This document shows, piece by piece, positions 38,303 to 50,824 of a stretch of DNA of 64,000 bases. The translations under genes and the position numbers were made by a program. The DNA is from Stratiolaelaps scimitus (taxonomy: Eukaryota > Arthropoda > Arachnida > Mesostigmata > Laelapidae): positions 12,020,001 to 12,084,000 of the forward strand of contig JABWDB010000005.1 of assembly GCA_019614645.1 (NCBI GenBank), given 5' to 3'. The notes beneath the pieces are model-generated. The model did no database searches. It was not told where the DNA came from and saw only the letters and a program-made list of their open reading frames with translations. Each line of letters starts with the position of its first letter. Positions within the stretch are counted from its first letter, which is position 1.

Positions 38303-40372
38303 GTAAATATTATTATTATTATTATGATTATATTACCATGAGCCATTTGTATAGAATGATTGCATTTTACATGAACTAAGCATTGAAACGTCACATTTCA
38401 TCCTCAATCCCGCCAGCTGGTGGGGAGGACTACATGAGCGGGTTCTCGTTAACTTCAGTGGTGCCGGCCGTCGTTCGACTTCATTCTGGACCTTTTTCAA
38501 TTCCATTTTCCAGTTGCTTTCCACATCCGCCATCGGTCCCGAGTGCGGCCTCTACCCGCCACTACTAATACTACTGCTACTGCTGCTGCTGCTAAGAGAT
38601 TTGTTGCTCGCCCCATCATCCGTCGCTCACTCACTCCGTTATGTTATGAAGTGACTCGTCGGCGGATTCGACGCGACTGGGCGAATTCGGTTCGCGGGCC
38701 TACTGCCACTGGAGTGTTCGCTGCTCCCCTCGGCTCTTTGCTGAAGCCAGCCCCCCCCTCCCCCCTCGTGCTCCGTCTCCTCCTTCTAGGGCCTTCAAAC
38801 CACTGGAGTTTCTTTCAAACATCAATCAAGTGAGCGAGTCCAGGTCCACTTAATCGGAGTCTGTCTCGAAGTCTGAACTCCACGACCTAACCATGACGTC
38901 GATTAATATTGACGCGAAACGAAATCCTTTCGCAGCCGCCCTTTGGGTTCCCTGTAGCCCGTTCGGCCGTATTGTATGTCTGGTGCAACTACCACATCCA
39001 TAATACCACTTCTTGTCTCTCCATCTCTCGCTCTCTCTCTCTCTCGATATCTCTGCCTCGCTCTTGCGCGCTCGGTGTATGTGAGTCGTCAGCAAGGGAC
39101 ATAGCAGCCACCGATGAAAACTCTCGAGCTGTCGCAATCACAAACGTTCTCGGGGTGTAGAACAAAGTTCTGAGACGTTGAGAAGAAGCTGGCCCGCCAG
39201 GAGACTCGGGGCTGCGAGGGTCGCCGCCGTGTGTCGGCGGTTCCGTCTAACCAGCGACCGTCCACTTCACTGCTAGCCCCGGGCGGCCCCGAGACCAGGT
39301 CCACCCGACCCAGCCACACTTGCCGTGAGGGGCTGACAGATAACAGCGGGGAATCCTTGTGACAAACCCTCCCGCGTCGCCTGGCCGCTCAGTCGACCGC
39401 TGTCGACTGTTTGTCTAAGGTTCGGCGGACAGCGGCCGTAAATCCTTATATAGGATTGGCGGCACACGGAAGCGGGCGGAAAAAAGCACACACTCCGCCT
39501 CGCTCGCCTAGGTATATAGAGTGTATGTACGCTCGCTGTCAAATTCGACATCGGCGGCGGCGGCGGCGGCGGCATCGGCGTGGACACTGCGAACCACTAC
39601 GATAGGCCGGGACGAGCGGGCAGTGAGTGACACATGTGCGTGAAGAATAAGAGAGAGAGAGAGGACGAACGTGGATGCCCCGGGGAGGTCACACGTTGTG
39701 AATAAGTGACCCACGTATTTCGTGCACTCTCAAAGTCCGGAACGCTGCACGCCTTACGCCGTGCCCCATCGCTCTTGGGCAGACGTACGCCTCTACCATT
39801 GTATGCAATAGTAGATCCGGATCTCTAGGTTCGTCCTCCGCGAGTTTACGCATCGTTGCAGTATCGTCCCATCCCCTCGTCGTCTGAGCCTCACTGAAGG
39901 CAAGTAGACCTCCATTCGTTCCAAGGCATTGGTGTTATCGTTATTACTACATAATACAACATGGGACGTGTCCCCCACCGTATCTCTCTCCCTCTTTCTC
40001 TCACGCGAGCGCTCTCAGCTTAAGAGAAAGTGCTACGCGAGGGCAGCACTTACTTTATACGGTAATAACTTTCTTGTATTGTGAAATGCGGGTGTTTATT
40101 TGTTCTTGTATTGGTGTGCACGTTATCGTAGTCCTTGACTGAAGCGTGTGCATGCATTATAGTAGAAAAAATGCATGTCAGCAGGTCGGAGCTGTTCGCT
40201 GATATGCGGCGGTATCGGTTTCTAAAGGGATATTACCACATGTGGCCATGCAGTGCAGTATATATAATGGAATTACATATGGAAGGCGTTGCCACCGCTG
40301 ATCGATGCGCAATCGCGCAATTTGATTCTCGTACCTGTTGATTAGGTAGGCGCATGTCAGCAGCCGAGGGCT
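38303..40372. other. no gene seen; GC-rich and simple-repeat DNA
   Basis: After an (ATT)n run at 38305-38325 the sequence turns GC-rich. It has an ACT/CTG repeat at about 38562-38594, a CT tract at 39023-39048 and (CGG)n at 39552-39574. Frames overlap on both strands without motifs. Confidence 0.4.
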
Positions 40373-40536
40373 AGGTCTTCGGGCTGATTCTCAGCCAACA
40401 TTTAACGTCCACGGTACAACCGCTTTTAGCATTGCTTCGTAAGACAAATGTGCAACGGTGGGATCGAACGCGCGCACCTACGTGTCTTGTCCTCCGATTG
40501 CGAGCCGCACACGAATGCACCCGCCAGCGGGGTCGA
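40373..40536 (-). mobile_element. tRNA-derived SINE, copy 1, with 15-bp target-site duplication
   Basis: The element is flanked by a perfect 15-nt direct repeat, CAGCAGCCGAGGGCT (40358-40372 and 40537-40551). On the minus strand it starts with a tRNA-like head: an A-box-like CTGGCGGGTGCATTCG, then a B-box GCGTTCGATCCCACC at about 40453-40467. A tail follows with CGTGGACGTTAAATGTTGGC. It ends in a hairpin, GGCTGA-GAA-TCAGCC, close to the 3' boundary. Head plus short tail plus target duplication is the classical form of a SINE inserted by LINE machinery. The 3' hairpin suggests recognition of a partner LINE's 3' end rather than a poly(A) tail; that is inference. Confidence 0.8.
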
Positions 40537-40551
40537 CAGCAGCCGAGGGCT

Positions 40552-43500
40552 GTCGGGACCAAAGACGATGTCGAGTTGCATTATCGATATAATTGAAAAT
40601 TTTATATTTGATTTTGTTGCGAGATTCCACTCTCCAAAACAGTGAGTTTCGGTGGGTGATAGCAGATTGACTTTAAAGGTGTGTACATTTTCAACCGTTA
40701 GAGCCAAAGGCCCCGTTGTGGTGATGTTGTAACTCACGGACGATTCCGCCACATATCATGGGTCGGGGAACATTTGAAGTTAGTGGGTTTTTTTTTAGAG
40801 CCGCATCGCTATGCCGCCAACACCCGTACAAAGCTGCTTCAATCAGATCAAACCCGACCAAGGTGACCCGACCCGTTCAACTTGCTCGAACTGGACCGAA
40901 ACCGTTTGGCCAGTTGGAACCGGCACTCAACAAAATGCAACACGAAATTTGGCTGCGATCTGAGTTATGCGATTATGCGAACGCACGAATAGTACTTCTG
41001 TATTCGCTCCAGTGGTGAGTGAGATTGTTTTTTTCCTTCACTCCCGTACAGGAAGAAACCCTAGCTTAGCCGCGGTGATTCCTCATCCCCTTTAGACCAG
41101 GGACGGAAGATCTCACTCCATCGTCATTTACGCGTTCGTACCAGGCTCGTCATCCACGGTACGGGAACCTTCGTAGACAACAGCTGCCGCCACCGCTGCA
41201 ACAACTAGCGCTACGACTACTACTATCACCAGTGTTGTAACACACTCACCGCTGGTTCTGTCCAAGAATTGTCTTCCGTGGGCTACTACTGCTCTGCTAT
41301 CCACGAGGCCCAACTGGTCCCTCTGGCGTGTTCAGCCCTGTACTACTTTTCGCTTCCACCACCGCGAAATTGCCTGATCTGCCCCTTGCCTGCTAGCTGG
41401 CTGGTTGGTCCGCTGGTGGAGGATGCATGTACGCACATACGGCATAACAGTAGCTGAGACTGTTGGCCAATGAGGCTGAGCGTCGGGTTCGGCTCTTAGA
41501 CTCAAACAGAGGCTGGCCGTAGCCGCCAGCGGGGCCAGCGCAACTGGGCTTACCACGTGGCAACTTTTAAACGACGTTTTCGCTTCGCTCCGCTTCATTC
41601 CGGTGGCCGCTTCGCTTGCTTGGCCGCTCGACCGGCGTCGTGGCGTGCAGGCGCGGAGCAGCAGCCAGACGCGCTCACCCATTCCCCCTGCGCGTCATCC
41701 CCCTGCTGCTCAGACGCCTCTACTGGACGCCCCCTTTAAACGCCGCCCCTGTTCCCGACCAGCCCCGAAACCGTCCGACACCCGAGACCCCGAGGGGAAC
41801 CGACCGAACCTACGCTCGCTCTAGTCCTATCCAATGTCTACACATTTTCCCGACTTCGCCTCAGTTCCCCTCAGTTCCAGGGGGCTCCCAACGGTTGTTG
41901 TGAATCCGCCATCTGAACTCAGTTCCAACTTCCGCCGCTGCTCCACCGTTGCAGTCGACTCCCGCATTGCGGGGGTCGGGCAATAGGGGAGCGGCGGTTG
42001 GGCGTGGGGTAGGTCTGGGCAAGTAGTATGCGCCTATGTCGCTCTATATGGAAGTGAAGAATACCGCGCTACGAACACTGGCACCGTCACCATAGCGGTG
42101 CGGTAGAGGGCCGGCCTCTTTCTCCACTCTGAATAGTCTCTCCTGTTTGAATACTTTATCTCTCTCTTCGCTTAAGATCCTACTACCACTACCACTACCA
42201 CTACAACTAAGGAAAGCTGCCTGCGCCTCTGAGGATGCATGCAGAAGGCCGGCGAAGACGGGCGCCGGGGGCCAGCTAGATCCTTCGGGCCGCGAGCTGC
42301 CAGGCACCGAGACACCCTGCAGCGTTCTACTTCTACAGCCGTTGCCACCCTCCAGCCGGCCTGTGATGGGACTGCGCCTCACTGCCCACTACTCTCTCAC
42401 TCTCCCTCGTTCTGTTTATCTCAGCCCCTCAGTGTATCGTTCCGAAAGCGGGGACGGGAGTCCGCCCAAAAGCCCAAAAAGCAAATGCATCTCAGAATGG
42501 TTGCCGACTGCGCAATTGGTGCTGAGTGCCGACCCCGCCCCCCCAGAAAATGACTTGTTCCGGTACGACTTGCAGCCTCCTCGTGACACGCATGCATCCT
42601 CGTGTGATATTCGCACGTTCGCTTGCGCCACGTACAAACGTACGTGGAGAGACTGGCCTCATATCGTCTCGATTTGCATAGAACTTATAAACTCTCACAA
42701 TCGAGGCGTCGGTTCTGTACGCACAAGGGCACCTACCCCCACAATCTCTTTCTCCCATAGCTGCGTGAGTGGCGCGAGCTAACGAGGGCGTCGTCGAGCG
42801 CCGGCGAGAACGCGCGCACAGGTTTCGTACCCGAGCAAATTTACCGCTAGACTTGAAATTTAGAGTGCTCAGTGTCTAGTGGCCATGTCCCCGCCGGGCG
42901 AGATCGCCGATCTTCGTCCGCCGTCCAGATAACCCATTTCGCTTAGGATAACGCCATCGCGATAAAATGGCCTGACAAACCGACCATCGCCTCCAAGCTA
43001 GCAGCTGCAGCAGGCATACGTTGTTAGAGACGCTTGTGGGCTGTCTCATTAGTAACTTCGAGGCAAGAACTACCACTGCGTACAATTTGCATAATCATTT
43101 GTACATCCGCCGACAAGTGGCAAGTCCACTCGTTAGCCATACATACGCATCGCGTGAGAGTACTATGTTCTAAATAGCGTTATATTTAGTTCGAATTACA
43201 CACGAGGTACACTTCAATCTTCATTTTATACCAGCAAACCTCATGTGTGCAAATGAGAGTAACGAGTTAACAATGCTTTCCCTCGTATTGCAACGTTTGA
43301 TATGAACAATGACTCCCATTTGTGCTATGTGCATTGTGTGTCGGAAAGCTGCTAGCGATCGGATTGAACGAAGAAACAAACGTATGTATGTATATATGCC
43401 TAGCCCAGGTTACGATCTCTTCTATTCAATTAACTTAAGCAATAAATTGAGCCCAGTCCGCTCCACTCATTGCATCTTTCCATTTCGTGTACACACCAAC

Positions 43501-46500
43501 TACACATATTGGCCGGTCGCCGAGAACGAAAAAGCTGAGGTACCTGCAGCGATGAGAAGAAAGAGCACAAAATATAGACATGTTTAAGGCCACCGTTATG
43601 TCATCGCATCATGACAGCTCTTCAGAAGAACCACCAACCATTTTGCGATGCTCTAGAATACAACATACGCCGAAGTACGCGTACTTCCACTATGATCATC
43701 GCCATCTTCACCATCGTTGTCACCACCACAAAAGTTCACCGACATTATATCTTCGCGCAGCTCGTTTCGATTTCGATTTTCCGACCCAGGACCGCCGGGC
43801 AGAATAGGACACAGGAGACCTCGTTGAGTAGTGAGGCAGAGTCGGCCAAACGCAAACCTTCCGGCATTCGTCTGTTACTTTCGGCCTGCGAGCCACAGGC
43901 CCGTTCACCCATGTGTAGCACACGTCAAACAGTGTGAACCAACGGAGTCTGTTCGGCGATCCCGGCCGGGAGCAACGACATCGGTTGGCGTTGACGGCGA
44001 CGACGGCAGACAGGCAGGACGACGTCATTTTATTTCGTCGGCCGTGGGGGGCGACTTCGTCGACCATGGCCGCTCAACGTTATATGGATTCGCTCCCAGC
44101 GGCACCCGCAGCCCCCAATGCATTCGCGAGCTCTGGCGGTCCTTTCGCCGAGCAGTGCAACTGTACTACATTTCCATGATCTGCTGCTCTCTCTCTCTCC
44201 CTCTCTCTCCCGCTCTAGCTCTCTCTCTCTCTGCCTATAATTTCCTCCTCTCTTGCACACTGAGTGTGCGCTTGCTCGAACCCCTTAAATATATCTCCCC
44301 CAGACGTCTCGGCCCGGGACACGCACCCCCTAAAAATATATCTCCTTTTCCGTGTGTGCGTGTATAGGCTGCGCACTTGCACTGCCCCAGTAGTAGTAGT
44401 AGTAGTAGTACCTCCCCCCAAAGCCCGTGCCGACCCTGCACGGAGCTCTTACCCGTGTTTAACTCGCCGTTTCGCCAGCTCGCTTGCTCATTCACTTTCT
44501 CCGGCCGCTCTCCACTCCTCTCTTTCATTATTTCCGCCCCCGGCCGCCCTTCCACATCCACTTCCCGGGACCCGTTTTCCCCTTTCCCTGCTTCTCACCC
44601 CGTTCTGTCTCGCGTTCTCGAAGCGAAATGTCGACGGCGAATAGCGAACGGCTAACCGCCAAGCGAACACTCAGCACTTTCTGTGGCCACCCGAACCGTG
44701 GGCGTTCGGGAACTCAGCCGGTTGCTCCGACGCCCAAGCCACCCCGGGCCGCCCCGGGTGAGCTCGGACTTCCCGGATACCCCGAGCTCCGAACCTCCAA
44801 CTTCCCATTCCGTACAGTGCTGGTGCTGCTCCTGCTCGCTTGCCGAATCTATGTTAGCGTACACTCCTGCCTGAAGCGTCGCTGCTGGCAGGGTCTGTCT
44901 ACGCAGCAGAGCTCTCTCAGCTGCTTTGCCCCAAACGCTGAAAGCTCCTCCCGACCCTAGAAAAACCCCCAGAAGACCTCCGAACACACCATGTACCGAG
45001 GCAGTATCCTCCTCGCTGCTGCGTTCCACGGCGACTCCCAGCGCGGCTGGTTCTCTGCTGGTTGGCTGACCCCAGACCCACCGTCCGCAGCCGAGGCCGC
45101 CTACGCCACGCAGGGGAGATGGTGCGGCTGAACGGGAGGGATGGGGGGGTCGCCGGTCGCCAGTCGCTATTAGTTCGACATCGAACCGTTGCCTGCTGCT
45201 TCGCCTGCTCTGGCCTACGAGTAGTCGCCATTGCCTCCAACAGCTGCCGTGCGGGCATTAAGCCAATAACAGACAAGAGACACCAATCGTAGGCAGCCTG
45301 CTCGGCACCACTTCCTCGAGCCCAATCGCGCATCCCCTCAATCTCCCGCGAGCCCCGAGAACCGAATCACCGACGGGAGGTGGGCGAAACGACAGCGACT
45401 GCTGCAGTATCAATACCCAGGCCAGCTACACTATTATAGACAGCATTATAGAGAGCAACTAGTCCTAGTGGAGGTAGCACTAGTAGTCGAGTCAGTTGTA
45501 CGGAGAGCGTGTTACAGGTCACAGCCACAGACGGCGACGCAAGGCTGCTGCCCGCCGCTGACGGCTCGCCCTGCTCTATAATTTCACCGGGTCACCCAGC
45601 GGCCACCAAGGAGCTTGCCAATTCACCAGTGGAAAGTCAAACATGTGACGCCAGATGCAAGACACGCTACGATTTGATTTGATCCTGATTTCCAGAACGT
45701 AGTTTGTTGCAAAAATTGTCCAGGGCAAGAAAGAAGATTTTCCCTCGGCATATCTCTACCTCGCTAATAATACGATCGATGCGCTTGTAGCAGATACGCT
45801 TTTTGAAACAAGGTGAAGTTTTACAATACCGAAAAGCTCGGTGTGCACTGTTATTTCACCCAGACTATTAACCCGGCAACTTGTCACGCATAAACTTTGT
45901 CTTCTCGTGAAAACACTACTGCGCCTCGGAGTATCGTATCTAAGGTTTCGCAAAATGGTGTTAATGAACGACCCTTGGTCAAGCGCTGCACAGGCCTGAC
46001 TACCGATAGATCATTACTGGTGGACTTGTACATGAGAAGCTGCGCCACGCCAAGAATTGTCACCGTGTCCATTGCGAGCGTGCGTTACAGAGCCTGACCA
46101 ACAGACCAAGCACCGCTCAGAGAGCATCGCTTCTAAACAAGTCGAACTCTTTGCGTGACTGCCTTGCTTCACGTATGTACATACAAGATAAAACAGACGT
46201 GTTTAGTATAATAGGTCGTCTATAGAACCTACAAACAGAGTTCGTTATGAAGTTTTAACTATGGATTATTTTACTAGGTCTAGTGTCTTCATTAGTAGGT
46301 GGCCGAGCTATTCATTTGATTGTCTGTTATGGCATATTGGGTGAGGAATTCGTTTATTTGTTCAATAAACTTGCTAAACTTTACTCAACGTACAGTACAC
46401 CATATTGATAATAGTAAATCGCATTTTGAAGACACGACTATTTTATTCATATTAGGCTCCTCCAACGCTAGCTGCATTTTGAGAACTGCCTTCGGAGTGG

Positions 46501-46815
46501 ACATCACTAAGACCAGCTCTCACTTAACGGCGCATAGGAATAGCTTCAGATACAAACTATTTTAGTAGAATATCTACATATATAATGAGCTAGTTTATTT
46601 GTGTCTGCTCCGTCTATGTATGTTATCTGTATGTCACACATCAAATTCTGAACATTCAGTGCATGTGCTAATTATGGCTGGCTTAAATCTAAAAAAAAAT
46701 CTCTCGTTAAAAAAATTGAGCTAAAAACGATCGTGATTGAATCGTTTTAGTGTCCATTCAAGGCCACACCAAGTGATTTGCACGCTCAACAATTTGTTTA
46801 GATAAGCAAGCTTTT
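40552..46815. other. no gene confirmed; GC-rich blocks with CT, AGT and CCACTA repeats
   Basis: GC-rich sequence occupies about 41.5-42.8 and 43.6-45.6 kb. It has a (TACCAC)n repeat at 42179-42206, a CT tract at 44187-44232 and (AGT)7 at 44389-44410. Frames reach 211 codons (42147-42782, plus) and 158 codons (44484-44960, plus), but all are Pro/Ser/Arg-rich and overlapped by open frames on the other strand. From 45.6 to 46.8 kb the DNA is AT-richer and empty. I see no exon that I can defend. Confidence 0.35.
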
Positions 46816-46972
46816 CAGGCTGACTACAGCCAACAATTAACGTCTACGGTGCTGCTTCCCCGCATTGCTTCATAAGACGAACCCCTGCAAATGCAAATGT
46901 GCAACGGTGGGGATCGACCCCGTGCATCCGTATCTAGTAGATTTAAAGCGGAATGCTCACATCCAACTACGG
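46816..46972 (-). mobile_element. tRNA-derived SINE, copy 2
   Basis: This shares with copy 1, in the same order on the minus strand, an A-box-like TTGGATGTGAGCATTC, a B-box GGGGTCGATCCCCACC (about 46906-46921), CCGTTGCACATTTG, GAAGCAATGC, and CGTAGACGTTAATTGTTGGC. It closes with the terminal hairpin GGCTG-TAGT-CAGCC. Compared with copy 1 it has extra bases between CACATTTG and CTTATGAAGC. No flanking duplication was recognised, so it is probably older. Confidence 0.72.
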
Positions 46973-47979
46973 ACTATATTTCGTCGAGATCCGCTCCTTC
47001 TTGAAGATGCTGGTAGGCGCCGAACAGCTATTTTTTTTATTACTACAGCAGGAATTTACAGGCCACATAAAATTGGGAGCAAAAAAAATTCTCACCACTG
47101 AATTCAATACGATGTTGTCACTTTGCCACGCTTCTATTGCGAATTTTGAGTCCGCTTCCTTCGAGGCTAACTTTACCGTTTTAATACAGTGAGTGGAGAC
47201 AAATAATAATAATAAAATACAAAAAAAAACCTTTGGGGGCTCCAAGCAAACGAGTTTACGGTCAATGCGAGCGTGGGGTCATACCCAAAAGTTTTGTCGT
47301 ATGTGTACAGTGGACGGTCGCCGCCGCCGTCGGCCGCGTCGACAATTTACGATCGCCCACCAACTGCGCGAGCCAGTCGACGCCGACAACATCGGAAGGA
47401 TAGGGCCGAGGTAGGAAAACTTTCCGCGTCGTTCCATTTGGGATCCTAAAGCGACGCAACCAATCAGGTTGTTGGCGCGCGGCAAAGCGGCGGCGTCCGA
47501 AAAAGCCGAAAGCTGCCCCCGTTCCCCGAGTCTACAAAGCAGGAGCCAGAAACCCCGAGGATATGGTGTACGCAGCCGCCTAGAATACGGTACACTAGCC
47601 GCTGGAGTGTCACCTCTCTCTTCTTCCCGTCATTGGGGTGCTTCACTGTCTGTTGTTAGTCTAGCGGCAAGTCGCGAAGAGTAAGGCTTGCTCTACTGTG
47701 ACGGCCCAGGTGTTGTTGTTGTTGCTGCTGCTGCTGCTGCCTGAAGCACAACCGAGAAACAAGCTTATGTGGGCAATTTGCTTCTGCCGGAAACAGAACG
47801 CCGACTCCGCCACTATGGGAGTCTGCTTTGGCCACCCACACAGACAGACAGACAGGCCACAACGGCCAGTTTTCATTGCTCGTCATTGTTCAGTGGAAAA
47901 TCAACTGGAGGCGTGAACTTTTGAGGTCCAATGAGAAGATGGTAATGGTTTTGCGTAATAGCTTGTAAACAGTAAGGAG

Positions 47980-48026
<47 letters not shown>

Positions 48027-48928
48027 ATGCGTCGATCAATTTATGGACACTGAATGAGTACAATGGCAAATACCGCTTAGGTTATACGAAGCGCAATGAG
48101 GCAGAACAAGCTATAGTAGACTCACCAAAGCAGAGAAAGAGAGAAAGAAAGAGAGAGAGTCGGAGAGAAAGTATCCATTTGGCACAGCAAAAGGACAAAT
48201 GAAAAAGGATGTCCTGTTGGCCCAAAGTCCTTCTTCCATTGGACCTTTGAGATATTTTATGCGACACAGTTGCACTCTGTATAATGTGCTATGTACTATG
48301 CAATATCGATATTTATTTAAATAGATCACAGAGGAGATCTAGTTGCGTAGTTAGTTCTAAAAACTTCGTTCTTGTCTGCAGTATAACGGCGGGGAGCACA
48401 AGTCAAAGCTCGTTTATATTTGAATGAACGAGTTAGGAAAACAGACAGCAGCTGAACTGACCGAACATTCCTATCGCGGCCATCTCTTGTTTATGTTATG
48501 GACTTCTGTATACATTAAGTCAGACAGTTAAGTTTGGAAACGCGCCCATTCCAGCTGAAAAGTATTCACGGGTTGTGTTATGACCGATTTGGACCCCGAT
48601 GTGAGTAGGCAAACGCGTAGCTGCTTAGGATCTCGCATCTGATCCCATACATTATACAGAAAAATATATATAGATATGTATAGATTCGTCAGATATCCAG
48701 TGATCCATGTGCAATTCGGATAGCGATGCCTCCGGCCTTAAAAAGGCGCTTATTGGTCATATTAATGCGCTCTGTATGAGCGAGATTTCACGTTGTCCAT
48801 AGTCCGTCTGACAACAAACATATATCGCACACATGGCAGCGTTCCAACGACAATCATCATACTGCGTTACGTATCCTACTGCATTTTGAGTACGATGTGT
48901 GTCTGTTATTATGTTCAACTCCTCATAG
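46973..48928. other. no gene seen
   Basis: Contents include a TTG/CTG repeat at about 47711-47740, an (AT)n then (GT)n compound repeat at 47981-48026 and a GA-rich tract at 48131-48171. The frames are short and feature-free. Upstream non-coding exons of the CPEB-like gene could lie here but cannot be seen. Confidence 0.4.
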
Positions 48929-49040
48929 ATGGCGGCTCTGCATACGGCGCAGGCCGTAGCTGTTGGCCCGATCGGATCTCCGCGCGTAACCTCGGATGAT
49001 GGGTCCGCTCCGCCCGTTGACTTAGGTGCTGCTCCGCCAG
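48929..49040 (+). CDS. likely 5' coding exon of the CPEB-like gene
   Basis: The ATG at 48929 opens 37 codons (start MAALHTAQAVAVGPIG; later DDGSAPPVDLGAAPP) ending at donor CGCCAG|GTACAA in phase 1. That is the phase needed by the acceptor at 50823-50824. Joined, the junction reads AAPP-G-DDGTDPE and the protein is about 442 residues. The Ala/Pro/Gly-rich composition suits the disordered N-terminal half of CPEB proteins, which is not conserved in sequence. CAACTCCTCATAG directly before the ATG could be an acceptor, so this may be an internal exon. Support is phase and composition only. Confidence 0.4.
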
Positions 49041-50824
49041 GTACAATCACTCCGGTGGGCTTCGCTGCCCCGTTGCCTCGGCACGTGGAATCCCAGTTAC
49101 GATGGGCTGCGGACGCTGTCCAAGGAAGCTGTCCAATGTTTCCTTACCAGCACGGCTATCGTTCCTGTATGTGTTTGTAGAGGAAGCGAAGAGAACCTTT
49201 TCAATTAATGTGTTGTCTTTGGATTGATTTATCTAACCTTGACGAGACGCGTCTGAAAGACTGTAGTTTCTTTTATTATTAGTTAGTATTTGTATTACCA
49301 CGATCATTTTAGAATAATGTTGTGTCCTGTCGGAAGAGGTATCAGGTCATGTAGATCCTCATTGAACCTCTTATATATATATATAAGTAAAATTGACCGC
49401 ATATACAGTAAAGTTTTATCAGGAGGAACGTCATTATGCTACGATAGAAGCTGTGTGGCACGTCTCACAAATGCATATATTTTATAGATACCTGAGGATG
49501 AACTGAAATTGAGCGGGGTGAGGTACAGTCGGTTTGAGCAGGGGCAAAGACCACCGCTTCGAATGCATTTAATTCCAATCCCATTATCATATCTCTAAAA
49601 ACATTTGCCAATTACAATTATTATGAATTCTTCTATTACTTTCATGATCACCATTATCGTCCTCATCGCCACCCTAATGCTGTACACCAGAGAGAGAAAG
49701 AGAGAGAAAGTGCAGTTCCTGCACCGAGATAGCTGATACTAACTTCGACACCAGGGTAGTGATTGTTTGGCATATTAATTTGAGTTAGGGTGATTAGGCA
49801 CTATGCTCACATAAGCTTGTTGTAACTCATAGCTTTTTAGTTTGCGGGTTTCCGCGATTGATTAATGATTTCCGCGCCACTCGCGTACGTCTTTATGTTC
49901 GTGGTATACAACTCATCGCAGGTTGGGGCTCTCCCGATACGGTTAGGTTATGGGTGAGGCAGCGTTGCTGTCTTGGTGACTTCCTCGTTCCGGCGCTGGT
50001 AATGGCAGTGCACTATTGTCTGAGTCGTCAGCAGCTAACAATCTGTTCTGATGTTCACTTGCGCGCGGAGTGGCTTGATGTTCTAGTAAACAGCTGACGT
50101 TCGTTGTGTTATTGTGGAAAATTCGAATACTACAAGACGGTAGATTATTGTATGCCTTAGACAACCGAGTGGATGTCTGGCAAGCGAGTTCCACCAGGAT
50201 CAATAACGGAAACCTACTGGCTCTGTCCAATATTGAGGTTACAGCCCAATAGTCCGAAGTTCTAACGAAGCACGGTGAAGGCTAATGAATCCCAAATTCA
50301 AATTGTTTACTGTCAAAGAAGAGTCGGGCCAACTCCGCAATATTCTCACATGATGTGTTTTGCTCGATGATGATGATATTCGATTGTCAAATCATTACCA
50401 GAGTCTAGATGTATTCCCATCGTCATACGAGCAATCCGCAACGATGGTGAGATGCAACTATGACGCTAATTGCCCCGACGTTTGTCGAAAGCCTTTTCAT
50501 CAAAAAACCAACCCCATTTGAGTAGCTTCGAGCCCCGCTGCGTGATGACATATAAGAGAGCTTAAGCATTGTGAAATTGCAGCTCCTTTAATAAACCAAT
50601 GAAGCTTTACCTTTACCAAGTCAGAGACCGGAACAATATAGGATTCGCAGCCACGCCCGAGTATGTTATTCAAGCTTACCGATGTAGGATGGACAACGCA
50701 GGGTGACTGCTCTAATGGTCTACTCATGAGTGCGAGCAATAATATGACATTGATTAATTTCTAAAAAAAAAACAAATATGATTCTGCTTTTAAACCACCT
50801 ACCCTGTTGTCTAACCTTTTCTAG

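Noticed and set aside
42147..42782. 211-codon plus frame as a gene
   Set aside because: It contains translated CT and CCACTA repeats and overlaps open minus frames; no domain or conserved motif is visible.
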